Assembly: GCF_910591885.1 (NCBI RefSeq) | Contig: NC_063279.1 | Location: 3,410,001-3,474,000 of the forward strand | Direction: 5' to 3' | From: Bombus terrestris | Taxonomy: Eukaryota; Arthropoda; Insecta; Hymenoptera; Apidae | DNA length: 64,000 nucleotides | In this document: piece after piece, positions 11,989 through 26,069 of the stretch | How positions within the stretch are numbered: the stretch's first letter is position 1 | Layout: the number at the start of each line of letters is the position of its first letter | The notes under the pieces: model-generated | Told to the model about the DNA's origin: nothing | What the model saw: only the letters and a program-made list of their open reading frames with translations | Databases searched by the model: none | Program-made: the position numbers and the translations under genes

Positions 11989-14900
11989 TCGTGCAACCCG
12001 TAGGTAAAGCTAATGGTTTGACAGATTTGTAGAATTGATTTGAGAATAATTGTACCGTGTTAATTTGACAGGCTTTGGGACACTAAACCCTAGAGTTTCC
12101 GTATGTTCGTAGAACGTAAAAATATTTTCAATGTATACTGTTTAAGTTTTAGAAATACCAGGCATAATGTAATGTAACGTCGATCGCTGTGAGACTGGAA
12201 AACAAAGAAACAAAAGGAAACAAACCGCGAGGAAGAAGCAAAGAGCGCTAATAGCACCGAGTACATTCACGATGTTGATTTCATGTTTAATTCACACAGT
12301 GAAGTATCTGAATGCGAGCTCGGTCGTGCTTTGCAATTTTTTAACATCCATTATTTCTCTGGGAAATCCTGAAGTTCGCGCGGTGAGAAGAAATATCGGC
12401 GAATGCAGTTTGCGTTAACGGTTTCCAATAAGGCGGATGATAAATATTAAATGTTATCTACTGTGATGCTTTAACAAAAAGAAATTCGTTCGGACAATAA
12501 TTTCAAATTGCCTTTGTATAAGAAACGCGTGCCGTGATTTTCAACCTGATCCCGTTCATCCCGTCGTGATTTTCTGCCAGACGATTTGTTTCTTTCGCGT
12601 TCCATGTGTTGGATTTCCAGCAATAGATCAAACGACGTTGATTCGTGGTCGATTTCGAACGAAACTGTTCGCTCGTGTTTGCAGACACTGTTCTTTAATA
12701 CCAGTCAGGCATGTGTAATATTCCTTGAGTAAATCTTTACAGACATTGTTGGCAGACAAGTTACATTCCATTTATTCTAATACATGAAATATTTAGTTTA
12801 CGAGTTATATATGCTATAATTTTTCTAATCGTTGACGATGTAGAAAGGTGGTACACGCGGAAGCTGTCTGATTTCATGGAAGAAATTTAACGAAATATTT
12901 GCGTTTAATAATGTTTACTCGTATCTCTCTGAATGTAATTAAAATAATGGAACCTCGATGGGGATTTGTTTTACCCGAAATATTATAATAAATATTTTAC
13001 TTTGAACATTTTGTGTTTCCGCGTGTTGCACGTTCTATACATCTCTGCATATTTACATTGCGCATAAGCGAATAAACGTCCACAGTTAAGTTATAATCCA
13101 ATCTATTGGTTTCTGCGGATGTAAACGTAGCCGTAATGTATAAATTCAATTAAAATTTCTCGTCGAATCGATTCTAATGAGAAAATTGGAACGATCGAAA
13201 TGTTTTCGAACGTGCTTGACTGAGAAGGCACACGTGTTTGTCGCGTGATGCCACACGATAGTATAACGAGGAAATCGTGGCCACTTGGAACAGAATAGCG
13301 AGAATTTCCTATTTTCTGAAAATAACCGTTCACCGACCCACTTTTCCAGAAGACGCGATGTATCGTTCGAGAAATGTTTCACGCTAGCGTTGTTGTAAAT
13401 GTATTTTTGAGGGGAGCGTAGTTTCGAAACAGAAATCGATTCTGCGAGTCATTCAACGGTAAATTTCAATCTCAGCGTAGTACGTAGTGTACAGCACGAT
13501 GCATTTAAATATTTGAAACATTTTCAAAACAAATTGATATCTTTTATTTATTCATTCGACAGAGAATAAATTCTACTATTAATACGAAAGCAGAAAGATA
13601 TGTCTTATATTCGATATATCAATTTTTGTCTTTTCCGTTATTTTAACGTATCGTCTTCCGAGGATATTAACTAATATGTTTGTTTTTAAGCGTAATGCGA
13701 TCATCATCCGTTATTTACAAAGTACCATTGGATTTCTTACATTTAATGTTTTCGTTCTTGAGATTATGAATAAGCGAAATCAATGATTTTCCCATCATCT
13801 ATTTCATATACTTTTCTCTTTTTTAACTTTGTTATGGTTGATAGGTATGCTTCTACAATTGCTTGGGATCTATAGAATGGCGTAGAATGGTAGAAGATGT
13901 AGATTAGAATTAATTAAACGCTGGGGCTACTTAGACGTTCTAGTATATTCCGAAACTTATTACGTAAACACCGACGCAACATTTCGTTAGCAGCTTTTAT
14001 TTTCAGTCAATTTACGTTGTTATATTCCCTTGTTTAACATGGGATTGCGCTAAGGGAATCTTCAAGACTTTCTCAATATTGTTTCTGTTATTACTCCTTT
14101 TCCCAGCTAAATCTGATAATTCGACAGAATTTACAATACAGAAGAACGCTATTCCTTTTCGTGTCTCGAAATTGTACAGTGGATTTTTATAAAACATCTA
14201 TTGCTTTGACAAATTTCTTGTACCTTGACAAATTACATCGTTATAATATGATAAAAGGCAACAACCTCGTTTAATTTCTACTACAAACTTAGCTTTTCGG
14301 TGATGTTGCCGGCCCATGCTAGTAACACTGCTTGGTTCTTAACGAATTTGATTTAAAAACTAACGCAATAAATTGCGAGAATTTTAAATTACCAAGAAGC
14401 TGTCGTTCTTCTGCAACAGCGAACTACATCTGCGCGCAACAAGATACGAAAGCTCGAAAATATACGTAAATATTCGTTGGTGAATTCCACGAGGGAAAAG
14501 AGCGACAAGAGAGACGCGGAGAAAGTTGTAGAACCGTCGACATGAATGGTAACTCTCGCACATTTTTAATATCCGTAGTATTAAGAAAGTTTCAATTTTA
14601 AAGGGGTTTCCGCGGGTGCGAGAAAAAAGAGAAACTGTTCACCAAGCTCCGTTATATTCCGTCGTACCTTGAACTGCATTCAGTACGATTTAAAAGTTCC
14701 TCCATCGACTGTGCCGGTAACAAATTACCCAGGAGCCTTGCGCTATCCTATGGAATTTAAAAATGTAAATGAATTAGCGCGAGATTGCACGAATACATAA
14801 AGCCGAGTTGTCGACTGAATAATTGGAGGTAATTGCAACGGTCCGAAGAGAAAAGACGAGAGAAAAGTTTCTTCGCGAGGAAAGAGTTCTCCGCTTATGC

Positions 14901-15288
14901 GTTCTTATTAAATTTTCTCAATGGGCCAGGTTTCTGTTGTCCGAAGGAAAATTTGCGACATTTGCATAATTTCTTAAACAAACGGTACGACCTCTATTAG
15001 CGCGATAATGTAATTTGTTCGTGATTCGATGAGTTTTCGTTAGGTACATTGTGTTTAATGATGGGCCACATGGTAAACATAATTGTTCGTGAAAATTCGG
15101 TTAATTTTTAGTGTTTTACAAGCATAGTATTTAGTATAATGTCGTCGGTGTAAGTATAATTATATAGTACAGTGACTGTTAACAAAGCATATAAAACAAT
15201 TAGGAACTACGCTTATTTCTTATATAATCAGCAGCCTGTACGTTTAAATAATCTTAAGAAAATCTTAGCAATAATATATTTTACTATT

Positions 15289-15326
15289 TAACGTATATAC
15301 GTTACGTTATTAAATAATTAACGTAA
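15289..15326. repeat. Palindrome followed by an overlapping stem-loop
   Basis: Bases 15289-15304 read TAACGTATATACGTTA, a perfect 16-base palindrome. Immediately after, TTACGTTA at about 15302 is matched by TAACGTAA across a nine-base AT spacer, giving a second 8-base-pair stem. The TAACGT word therefore occurs four times within 40 bases. It could be a paired binding site or simply an AT-rich cruciform; the sequence does not decide. Confidence 0.7.
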
Positions 15327-16673
15327 TCACCGTTGCACTAGGGGGGAGAATGAATTTCCTGAGGAACTTTGAGCAGGTGTATAAATCCTTGCTTGTGAAT
15401 TCACAGTACGAAGTATAATGTTGCTTCGTTCTCTGAACTTTTTAATACTCTTTCGCGTCGAAGTACAAATTGCATTTTCTTCTAGCGTGCACATAATCCG
15501 TGTAAAATAGTACTTTTAGAGAGACTCGCCAGCCCTGCTACAAATATGTCCCTTTCTTTTTGCTCGTCCTTGTTGAGACAATTAAACCACGTAGTAACGT
15601 TATGCGAAATTTAAAATTCCACGTGTGAAAAGAAGTTCCAAGCCAGAAGATTTTTATATCTGTTCCTGGACTTAATTCTATGGTGTTTGTTTAGCGCAGA
15701 GTTAATTGCGAATTTTTCTGTCACGATTATCGACTGTAATTAGGTATATCGCTTAATATCTTCGAAGGAAAGATACTACGATATTTTTGCGGAAATAGCT
15801 TGTCATTGAAGGTAATGACGGCCAACGATAGAAAAATATTAAAATGATCTCTTGACTAACATGATAAATATACCTTATTTTTCGCTTAACTTCTACAATT
15901 TCCGTAATAGTATTATGTTACAAAGATACATACGCTATAATAATGTTTCTTAAACATATGTAATAAAATAGGACAATTTCTATAATACAATTTGAATGGC
16001 AGCAACGACTAACAAACAAGCGAAGTAACTCGTTCTAATTTTTTAAATCGTCTTATCAATCGTCGTATCAAAAAATTCTTTATTTTAATCTGTATCAACA
16101 ATTCTAATCTAATCTAGCTCCTATATTACATTAGCCACGCGAAGGCTCGAACGGTAATTTCGAATGGGCGATAAATGAACGGAATCTCGTTGACGTTTAC
16201 GTGACGCGACTGTTCGTACACACATTGAAAGTGTCGCGTTACGAGGGAAATAAAGTTTTAATGGATGACACCGGGTAGGAGTTTGCGTTTCAAGCGTAAT
16301 TAAATAAAACGCAGTATCTGGATCAACTTGTCCGCGGCAATAGCGACAAATTGTTTAATTATAACTGTTCGTCTACGGTCACCGACCGAAAAGTTTCTCG
16401 AGCTGCAGATGCAGATGCGGTCAACTTCCGGCTCGGAGTTAGCACGCCGCGACTGCCATTTGTTTGCGTAGACAGAACTTACCGCGTGTACACCGGGTGT
16501 CAATAATTTCTGCCGGCTACGCGTTTCAATGCGATTCGTGTACAACTTCTAATACGTACGTGTTACCGGCAACTTAGGTGATTTGCAACGAACTATGGAG
16601 TTATTGTATTAATCTGAATTTCAAGAGAACACGAATTCCTCGTAACTGTTCGATAGAACGTTTTGGTTAGATC

Positions 16674-16693
16674 GAGCGAGAGAACTCTCGCTC
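16674..16693. repeat. Perfect inverted repeat, 9-bp arms
   Basis: GAGCGAGAG is followed by AA and then its exact reverse complement CTCTCGCTC. The arms are GC-richer than the surroundings. It is not followed by any recognisable RNA gene structure. Confidence 0.75.
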
Positions 16694-18843
16694 TTTCTCC
16701 GTATCAGTAAAATTTACAAACGATAGTTTGAACGAGAGCTCGTTCGCCGTTTGGCTATTGCTGGTCGAATAAAAAATGAGCCATTCGCAGAACGCGTGCG
16801 AAGCTTCGTATAGATTAGACCGAACATCTGAAAGAATCGAACAACCGTTTTTGGATGATTGTTAGAGTACTTTCGTATTACTAAATTTTTGTTAAAAGAA
16901 AAGAGCGAGCAGTCGCTCGGTCTAAACTCGCCGTTTAATGGAATCGAATCGAATAACGATTTAATTTGTCCATCGGTGTTTACGTATGTCCATAGGGATC
17001 TCGCGTTTCAACGTATGAAATTTTGAATGATATTTGGGTTGCGGCGACCTCGCGTGGTTGAGAAAGCGCGGCCAAGCCTGGAGATTTACGAAATGAAAAT
17101 TAATTTCGCGCGAGAGAAGAGAAAAGAAGATGAAAAAAGGAGAGAGGGAATTCATTTTTGCGATGAGCAAACGAGTGGCAGTGGTTTCCATCCGCGCGAC
17201 ATTCTTCGGCGTTGTTTTTGAACGCGACACAGCTTTTTGAACTTAACGCTATTTTCAAACGGAACGTATTAAGCTGTTGCCACGAAACTGTGTCGACTTA
17301 GCGCGGTGGCAAATTAAAAATTTATTCCCACGTATCCTCACCGAGCACGGATCGAGTTCTAGCGAGTGCGGAGCAAAGGAATTAATTGTACAATGTCTTG
17401 TCGTTTGCAGACGAACTAATTAACCGATAGCTAATCCTCGATGAGGAGTGAGATGATGCTTCTCGAAATTGTAAGAACAGCGTACAAATAGAAAGACTGG
17501 TAAAGTATAGTTGTATGAACGTATAAAAAGTATTAATATTGCGTACATACAATTATTGTACGTTATATATATACTAGAAATATACAAATAAAAGAAAGAT
17601 CACCGAGCATTTCGATCTTTGTACCTATCACATATAAAAATGATATATCATTAAAAAGTGTACACGACTGCTTACATAAACAAAAGATTAATTATCGTAT
17701 AGTTTTAAATCCTCAGTGAGATGTCGAAACACCGATACACCATTGCTTGGAAATTTCATTAAACTCGCAAAGATGTAATCCTATCCCAATTGCATAAGAA
17801 ATACGAGTTCGAAGTAACTTTTCTGCAAAGTGAAAATTGCAAAAGTATAATAGTTTGAATTTTTAGCTCACGTTAGCATCGGGCAATAACTGAATTTCGT
17901 CTAAGATCGAGGTCGTACGAAATCGACCGACTCGAATGGAGGCAATTAAAAACACCGGGACCACCGCTGTTTCGAGCTTATCAATGCCGTCAACGGAGAA
18001 GTTTAAATGAAACAAGTTTTTGGCTAGGTAGAGTAATGCGTGCCTTATGTAACTTCGGCACCATCCCTCGTGGGGCCAGCTCGTTTCGCAGGAAGCGTTT
18101 ACTGCAGACGGAAATAATTACCCTTGCCACGGGTTCACACGATAATAATAATTAAGAACGGACTTTTCGCGTCCGACACTGGCTCTCGTTGTTTTCTAGA
18201 TTCAACGCTGTCGACCGGCTCGAGTCTTAAAATCACACGAAATACTCGAAACCTGGACGTGTCCTTCTCTTTTCTCGGAAATACGAGGATTTTTGTTCCT
18301 TGTTGCAAAGGTTGTTTCGAGTAAATAGTTTAATCTGGTTCTCAGAAAAAGTTACTGTAATTTTTTGTTTTATTCCGTAATTATGTAATAATTATGTAAT
18401 TCTTTTATTCCGCCAAACTCGATACTACGATTTAGTGAAATGATGGAATTTGTATGTATATAAATTGTCGTTCTGGCGAAATTATCGTTTCTAGATCGTA
18501 ATACTCGGAATGAAAGATATTAAATATTTTTACAAACAGGTATTATTTCATACATTATCTCACGGTGTACGTAACACGAACTTCGCTAACTTTTATATTT
18601 AGTTTTTATTCGGCATGAATCATAATTGTTCTCAGAAAACAGAGGTAACATAAATTCCACATATTTAGTAACTCCCCCTTGGTTCTATTTTCCGTGATGT
18701 CAAGTCTGCAGAGTATTCTTGGTCCTAGTGACCAAGTGAGTTAGGTGACTCACGAATGATACGAATAATTCGTTTCGCTTCTGTCCTACGGATAATAAAA
18801 ATCGATATATACCAACATTATCGTATCATATATCAAAATCATC

Positions 18844-18878
18844 AAAAAAAAAAAGAAAAAAAAGAAAACAAGAAAAAC
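18844..18878 (+). repeat. A-rich simple repeat
   Basis: A nearly uninterrupted A tract with a few G and C interruptions. It lacks a neighbouring retroposon body that I can recognise, so I do not call it a retroposon tail. Confidence 0.8.
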
Positions 18879-20221
18879 ATTGGTGATTATCAACATCTTA
18901 CAGAAATTCGTCGAATCACTTTGTAATTCTAAATTGCAAGACCAAACTGCGGATTTTTATGAATTTATGGAAAATTTCTAGATTATTTTTTAAATTATTT
19001 ATTTATTCGCAAGAATATGAATTTGCATAAATATCTGCAGTCCGTACGTCGTAAACGATTAATTTTCAATTTGTGTCAATTTCCTTCTATAATTATTTCG
19101 TATACACGTGATCGTCGCAGTAAAGTAATTAAAAGGTGGCCGTCAATTAACAGCTGCCCGTTAAAACAGCATAAACTTTCAACATGCTGAAAACAGTTTG
19201 GTCGATTTAACCGCGATGTCTCTAATTTAGTCGCGATGAGAATCGTCCTTGAAAGTTTGCTTTGGTCCGATTCGCATCGTGGTTTTCGGCTACGGAAGAA
19301 ACAATTAACGCGAATGCTACCCGTGTGACTAATAATTCAGCCATGGCATGACTCACGGAAACCCATATAATGCTTTTAGGCTGTCGCTGCTCAACTCGAG
19401 GGAAGCCATTTTAGTTGAATTAAATTCAACCATGGTTTTGCTCGAAAACAGTTTATTTCTTGCAATTTGGTTATTTACTATGACCGAAATAAAACAACAG
19501 GTGGATGGATTTTATATTTATTGTTTTGAAATATACATCAAACGGAATGTATTTATTATTGTTTTTTAAATAGTAATATTTTTATTTTATCTCTTTTATG
19601 GAATTTAGTTGTCTGTTAATACACGTCCAATAACGTGTATTTCATGCTATATTATTTATTTGTTTTAATTGAGCGGGGACACTGTATTTATTCAAATGAT
19701 TAAACATTGATGAAGCGTGTTTTAAACATAATACAAATATATGCGATGGAATTTACTTGATTTGATAGTGTATTTATATACAACATGTATTATTACATAA
19801 ACATGAAAATTTTCAAATAGTGTACTATAATAGAAATATAATAGTATACTATAAATAGAAATCAATTTGTGTACTTCAACGCGTTCACTGCGGTACGGAA
19901 CACGTATACCTCGTAACAAACCATCTTCCTCGGCGGCCTCTGTTTTATATTTCCGTCATTTGTTCACATTTCTCGACGAAATGAACACTAATTGTGCTTT
20001 CGCGGAGTAAAGTAACACAGTATAGTTAAAAATCCTAGGGAGCTTATTCGTCCCGTAGTGCCAACCAAGCTACTAACTATTCATTGTACAGCGCTTGTTT
20101 ACATACCTCTAAGAATGAAGCAATGCCTTTTTTCGTTATCAATTTATTATTCTCATTGTAAAAGAAAAAATCAAATATTTTCTTCTCTTATGTACGATCA
20201 CTTTATTTATTATTGAACTTG

Positions 20222-20239
20222 TATTATTATTATTATTAT
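20222..20239 (+). repeat. (ATT)n microsatellite
   Basis: Six consecutive trinucleotide units of TAT/ATT, uninterrupted. Confidence 0.85.
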
Positions 20240-20325
20240 CGGAATAAACGTCACATACTTCATTACATTGTAATACATTTCATAAATCTTCCGAACAGCA
20301 AAGTGCAAATGAGTATGGAGTTATG

Positions 20326-20466
20326 GTAGTCCCGTATCGCCAAATACCAAAATACAATACGGCCATTCAATCAAAATTGCTATGGGACATTGTTGACCCG
20401 TACGGCCAAATAGGAAAGTCCATCGCGGGATCTATTTGTCCCGTACCGCCAAATAGGAGAGTCCTT
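20326..20466 (+). repeat. Short-motif repeat, CCCGTANNGCCAAATA box
   Basis: A box of the form CCCGTAYSGCCAAATA followed by GGAAAGTCC or GGAGAGTCC occurs at about 20328, 20394 and 20438, so the spacing is irregular (about 66 then 44 bases). A weaker relative, GTCCCGTAGTGCCAA, lies at about 20050. A 66-codon open frame crosses the array (20323-20523), but the repeats are read in different frames, so the repetition is at DNA level and I do not call a protein. Confidence 0.65.
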
Positions 20467-20680
20467 TTAAAAAAACTGTCGCAGCGAACGTGTCGGAGGA
20501 AGTGGCTGCAATTTTTTCAATAAAGTTTGGAGTAAAATCGATTTGAAATTCAACTCAATTCAATTCGTTCGAATTATATTTATCTCTCGATTAATTCACC
20601 TCCATTAATCTGTAATCTGTAAACGACGAATCGACGAACAATTCAACGAAAGAATTTATCATTGTTTGGTCAAAGAATTA

Positions 20681-20700
20681 AACTCTTTTAGAAAAGAGTT
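20681..20700. repeat. Perfect inverted repeat, 9-bp arms
   Basis: AACTCTTTT, then AG, then the exact reverse complement AAAAGAGTT. It is AT-rich and isolated, with no gene on either side, so a transcription terminator reading has no support. Confidence 0.75.
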
Positions 20701-21478
20701 TCGGTAAAAATTTGCTGGATAATTTATGATACGAAATGACGGAAGAATTAATTGTGCCAAAGTGTTTCCGTGCTCTTGCTGTCACGAACATCAGGCTGCA
20801 TCTTTCCTCATTTTTCTTATTCCGGCGCGAGCATCCGAATATAAGATTTTAAATAGTTCGCCTGGAAAATGATCCTCGCTTCTTTATGAAATTGCTGCGC
20901 AATCGAATTTTACGAATTTAAATCGTTTGAAGGAGATAAATCTTATCGATCGTGGAAATAAAAACAGAAAATCTTCCCTGAAACTAAAAGTATCTGGTAC
21001 AAAAGAACAAAATCCACCTTGTTCAGCCTCTTGAGAAATACAAATACACGTTTAGTTTTACTCAATCGATGTATATTGTCGAAAGATACAATGAACATTA
21101 TTACGAATAAATATTCCTAAGCGTATATAATCCTCTGATGAATAACTAGCCTTAATGGCTGCGTATCTATATTACTTGTTTCAGAAGAACACAAAATAAT
21201 TATGCTCTTTAAATCTGTCCGAGATCATCCGCTAAAGATATACCTTAAAATATACCAATACTACTATTCTCCGTGAAACGATCTATAATCTATCCATTGT
21301 CTCTATTGTATACAGATAAAACGAAGATAAAATACGAAGTAATAAAACAAACTACTACACCGTGTACACATTCTTCTACATAATAATTTCCTAAACTCAA
21401 TCCGACCAAAAACCAAAGCTCACGATGAAAAGGTATCGCGTCAAATACCCAATATTTCCTTAATTCGCAAGTAGCCGA

Positions 21479-21526
21479 TTCTTCCTTTTTCTTTTCTTTT
21501 CTTTTTGTTTCTTTTTTTTTCTTTTC
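21479..21526 (+). repeat. T-rich (TTTTC)n-like tract
   Basis: Runs of three to nine T separated by single C or G. A minus-strand 101-codon frame at 21290-21595 crosses it and has a lysine/glutamate run there purely because of the tract. Confidence 0.85.
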
Positions 21527-21767
21527 ATGAACGAGACCGAACAAAAGAGTCGCATCGAAACAAATAGCAGTTCGATTAGAGAAATCCTGCAGCATCGCCA
21601 GAAGCTTGCAACAAAGATTACAGCAGCCAGTATCGGGAAACGATCCTAACGGAGTAGCCGTTAATTATCCCCCAACCGAATGTTCCACCGCTTGCTAAAT
21701 ATAAAACTTAACAAAGGACCAAATATACTCGAATAACCGGACAAAACACGACCGGAGTAGCTGGTGT

Positions 21768-21793
21768 TCGAATAATTGGGTCGAATAATTGGG
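21768..21793 (+). repeat. Exact 13-bp tandem duplication
   Basis: TCGAATAATTGGG occurs twice in immediate succession with no mismatch. This is a recent small slippage or duplication. Confidence 0.85.
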
Positions 21794-22027
21794 TTGGAGA
21801 ACGCGGGAATAACATAGGGCCGAGGTGAAATTTTGTTGGTGCGCGCGCACTCCTCTTATACATACGTATGCAGAACGTGCTGCAAACGAGCACGATTACA
21901 GAACAAACATTCGAGTGGCCTGCAATTGCGGCTAAATTGATACGATGGTACATAAGGACGTGGTTATCTGATACGGTGCGGCTGGAGTTTTCATTTTTAC
22001 GCGGCGCGAATCGAGTAGAGAGAGGTC

Positions 22028-22043
22028 GGCTGGCTGGCTGGCT
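22028..22043 (+). repeat. (GGCT)4 microsatellite
   Basis: Four perfect tetranucleotide units inside a CpG-rich patch. Confidence 0.85.
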
Positions 22044-25000
22044 GTATGCCAAGTTTATTCCTGTATTTCGAAGTTTCCGAAACTGTGATTGACCCCGGCG
22101 TGTAATGTGTTATTATACACGGTCGGTCGTGTAGAGAGAATATCGATGGGCTTTACGTTCGTCGAATATCGAACGCGATTCCGGCCCCGATATCGCGTTC
22201 AACTTTCAAAGTAATAGTCGCATTATTCGACGCGCGCGACGTTTCCTGCTCTATGAACCTCGGGTAAAGATGTTTCGCATCGTCAACGAATCTTTCCACC
22301 GATATTAGTCCTTAAAGATTGTTATCGGGGAAAGTTCATCCCAGGGAAATGTTATTTTGACATTATCGTTCAACGATATTCGTAATTCTTGTACCGTTTC
22401 TCTAATAATATTATTATAATTAAAGATCTAGTTCCGTCTGTTTGACTTTCTATGAATTTTTAAAACAAAAACAATCCATCAGGATGAAATTTCTCCTATC
22501 ATAGCACTAACGTGATTTCCTTTAATGATAGCTTTTCGGTTGAACAACTAACTCTTTTGTGTTTTATGGAAATAATTATATTTCTATCTAAATGAAAGAC
22601 GAAATTAATTTTGCTAAAAATACTTGAATGTTCTTAATAATCGTAAAAGTAGAAAATCTAAAGTTTATTATTTTGCTAAGTTTAGTAGCCTTAGCGTTGA
22701 ATTAAAGGCTGCAAAGAAAGTTATAAATGTAAAAGTACAATATGGAAAGGGGATATTTCAATCAACTTAACAGTCTTCGTACTAAAAATGCTTATTAAAG
22801 GCTTCCATGCTTCCATTTTATATTTCCTACCGCAACAGCAAGCATTTCTCCGAGGCTTTGGTATATTCGACTGTGTTTCATTCGATAAAACTGTCGAACG
22901 CATTCGCTTTAACCGATAATATTATACTTTACAGCCGCTAAGTGTGAACGCTTTCAAAGAACACAAAATATGTGTCGCGACATGCTTTATTTCCGTGAGA
23001 GAGGCAGCGAAACGTCAATGAAAAGGTTTCCGCGAGCTATGCACACCATATCCATAAATATCTGGCTTTGACAGTGGCGAGACAGAAATTTCCCGCGATA
23101 ATATTGCTTAGATCAATTCATGCCAGGACAAAGTCGAAGGAAATTTTTCTTTTTATTTTTTTAGAATAATCCGTTTCCTAATGCACCCCTCTGTGGCCAT
23201 AAATTGACGCGAAAGAATGTAATCGATATGGACTTTAGGGAAGAAACTTTGCTTCTTAAAACGTGGAATAATATATGGAATAGAAAATACCGTACGTGAA
23301 AAGTTCCATACAAAATTTTTCATAAATATTTTATACGATTCAAAGGCAAAAAAATAACGAATGATTTTCTGAAATTTTTATAAAAAGACTGTATTCGATC
23401 TATTTGGCGTTACTAGTAGATTGTTCAGTGGAGATTTTATTACAATTGGTCCAATGATATAAGGCACGAAATTTCGCAATTTTACATATCTTAAACTTTG
23501 TTTGGTCGTCTCTTAATAACTGCAATTTCTTTCGAACAAACGAAAACAATAACAACGAAGAAATTCTTATCAACTGCGTACATAAAATAACATTAAAACA
23601 CCGACAATTTATGGTTTCAGGAAAGGAATATGTAACTTCAAGCTCTCGTATTTATCTTCAAAATAAAACAAGAGTAATATACACAAACAACGCTCTACTG
23701 CCTTGAGTGCGAAATGATCAGAGATGTTTATCGAATAACATTCACCGGGCAATCGTAGCCAAATTTCTTACTCTCGACAAATGTGTTAATAAAAGCACGA
23801 GAATTTGCACGACTGTCGTGTTTCGTCGCTCCTTTCGTCGACCGTGGTTCGGTTCAAATTCTGAACCTTAATGCCCGCTTGATTTTCCGGACACGAGATT
23901 CTGTAACTGTTTGGAGCATCATAACGACAACGAAAACTCGCGTTAGAAAATTCTGTAGCGAAAATTTTAGCTCTAACAAGACAAACGAAACGCCTTCGTC
24001 CCGCTACGTGCTAACGCTTTTTCCGTTTTAAGCGACGGAATTGTTCCTACTGGAGAATCCTCGTTGATTAGGATACCTTCTCCCTCCTATCGATTTGTTA
24101 CCCAGAGAAATACGTCGTCGTTTCTACCGTGAATAGCGTTATACGTTTCGAGAAGGAACGACGAATATTTATTTGTAAAAATAGAGACGACGCTTATTCC
24201 AGAGATGAATTTATTGGTCTAAATAAAGTGGGTTATTATAATGAACCATTTATGCAACATTCCCATGAATACTGCGGTTAGACACAGTATTTGCCAGGAA
24301 TTTTATAACTTCGTATCTGTAGCGCTCGAAATATTCTCGTACGAGCCACGATACAGTTTCTGCTAAATACAGTGGTTAAATACATGTTTCTACCGACCAC
24401 GTCGATGAAAATTTAATGAAAATTTACACAATAATTTGTTAATAACGTCGTTCCTAAGTATTAAGGCATTTACTGCTTTCATATAAAACGTGACGATGAA
24501 TTTAAATATCAAGGAGTCGATTAATCAAGCAGAACTTTATTTCCATGCAAGCTTGCGATCCAATATATGCAAAGAACAAAAATTTGTTAAACATAAAAAG
24601 ATGATAAGATTTTGAAATAATTATTGGTTAAGGATAATTGTATAACGAGAGACTGTTGATGATTAATATCGGATTTATTTACACGAAACGTGATTTAATC
24701 TTATTCTTGACGTAGCATAACTCTATGCAATACATCAAATCTTATCTGAACTACGTGTGTTGGTAAAAGATCGTACGAGAAATAAATTTCCCGTTCACAC
24801 TTCTAATTAATTATCATCTGTTTACTTTGAAATTATTCGCATAACTTTATTTTCTGTAGTCGTTAAGAAGAACTCAAGATAATAAGTATCTGCATTAGTG
24901 ATTTTAATCATATTAATAATATGTGAATAATATTAGATTGTTCGGAGAAGTGTTTTTACAAAATTAGCAGTTTATTAATTATTATCGCAGTGATCCGTTC

Positions 25001-25842
25001 GATCTTTTTATTCTTCCAAACGAGGACCAACCGAGTGTTTAATAATATTTGATCTATTTCTTATCAATACACGAATACAATCTTTCGTTTACAAGACAGA
25101 TCTAATAGAAGTTTAAAAACGACATTCTTCCGCAACATAATTTTCCATATTTTTTTCAGTTGCTGCATTCAGCTACAAGTAGCATCCTCTCAAATGCAGC
25201 GAACTATAATCGCGATTTCATTATCCGTGTAATAAAAGTTTATGATAAATTTCCATCCGATCTCATCAAGTACTCTGTAGAACTTAATAACGACTGTCAG
25301 AAATATTACCAATTTTCCAGAGTTCATTACCGAAAGAACAAAAACTGAAAAAAAGAAGAATTATTTTCATTAACAAAACCGAATACGAGTAAGCTCAATC
25401 AACTAATTGAGGGGCATATATCGGAGTTGAAACCGTTGAATTATTCAAACAAACGTCCTCTGACATCCACGTTGCTCGTATCCAGTCGGCCAGATGAATT
25501 TTTAAGCAACCGGAAAATTGAAACGCAAACCTCGAATAAAGTTTCGCGCTTTAGCGTCGTAAACATGGCTGGGAACGAGCCTGAGTTGATGGCCGCCCCT
25601 TCGTCCCTTTCAATTTTTCACGAACCCGTAATTAAGGGTTTGATAACGGTCCGCCATTACTATTTGTTAACAATTACAAGCAGGCACGGATGAAGTTTGC
25701 GCGCGTGGCCTCGCCAGTTCGCTCACGCGTGACACGTGATTCTGACTGTTATTATAACTTAAAACGACCCTAAATGAATAGGTGGAGGCTTCGTGTATGA
25801 GCCTTGCGCTCACGATAAGCTCGCAGCTTTCCTCATTTACCT

Positions 25843-25867
25843 TCTCTCTCTCTCTCTCTCTCTCTCT
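25843..25867 (+). repeat. (TC)n microsatellite
   Basis: About twelve uninterrupted TC units followed by a T-rich, CG-containing pyrimidine stretch to about 25905. Length polymorphism is likely. Confidence 0.92.
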
Positions 25868-26051
25868 TTTCCTTCGTCGACGGTTCTCTTCGTCTTCGTC
25901 TCTGTTTCGCCTTCGTTTGCGTCGCGCCTGCTTATTAGAGAGTAAACTGACGCGTTGCCAGAGACTAACACGGTGTTTCTCAATGTCAGTGGGAAAATAA
26001 GATAACCATCGATAAACGAGTCAGGGGTTGTTGTTGTTTTACAATATTCAT

Positions 26052-26069
26052 ATGAGATAAATATCTCAT
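26052..26069. repeat. Perfect inverted repeat, 8-bp arms
   Basis: ATGAGATA, then AA, then TATCTCAT. It is an 18-base palindrome-like site in noncoding DNA. GATA words appear on both strands, so a paired GATA-factor site is possible but unproven. Confidence 0.7.

Larger units (their letters stand above)
11989..20221. other. Noncoding stretch, no gene recognised
   Basis: The 8 kb hold only short frames (under 90 codons), several as opposed pairs (13103-13382, 16961-17230). Contents are palindromes at 15.29-15.33 and 16.67-16.69 kb, a short purine-rich run at about 17.10-17.15 kb and an A-rich tract at 18.84 kb. GC varies locally but no recognisable exon, splice-bounded frame or RNA gene is visible. 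Confidence 0.55.

Noticed and set aside
20681..20700. Inverted repeat as a transcription terminator
   Set aside because: There is no gene upstream, and stem-loop terminators of this type are a bacterial feature while the window is eukaryotic in character.
25160..25348. Open frame directly after a pyrimidine-rich run ending in CAG, as a possible exon
   Set aside because: The residues match no known family, there is no convincing donor site, and T-rich runs ending in CAG are common in this AT-rich DNA.
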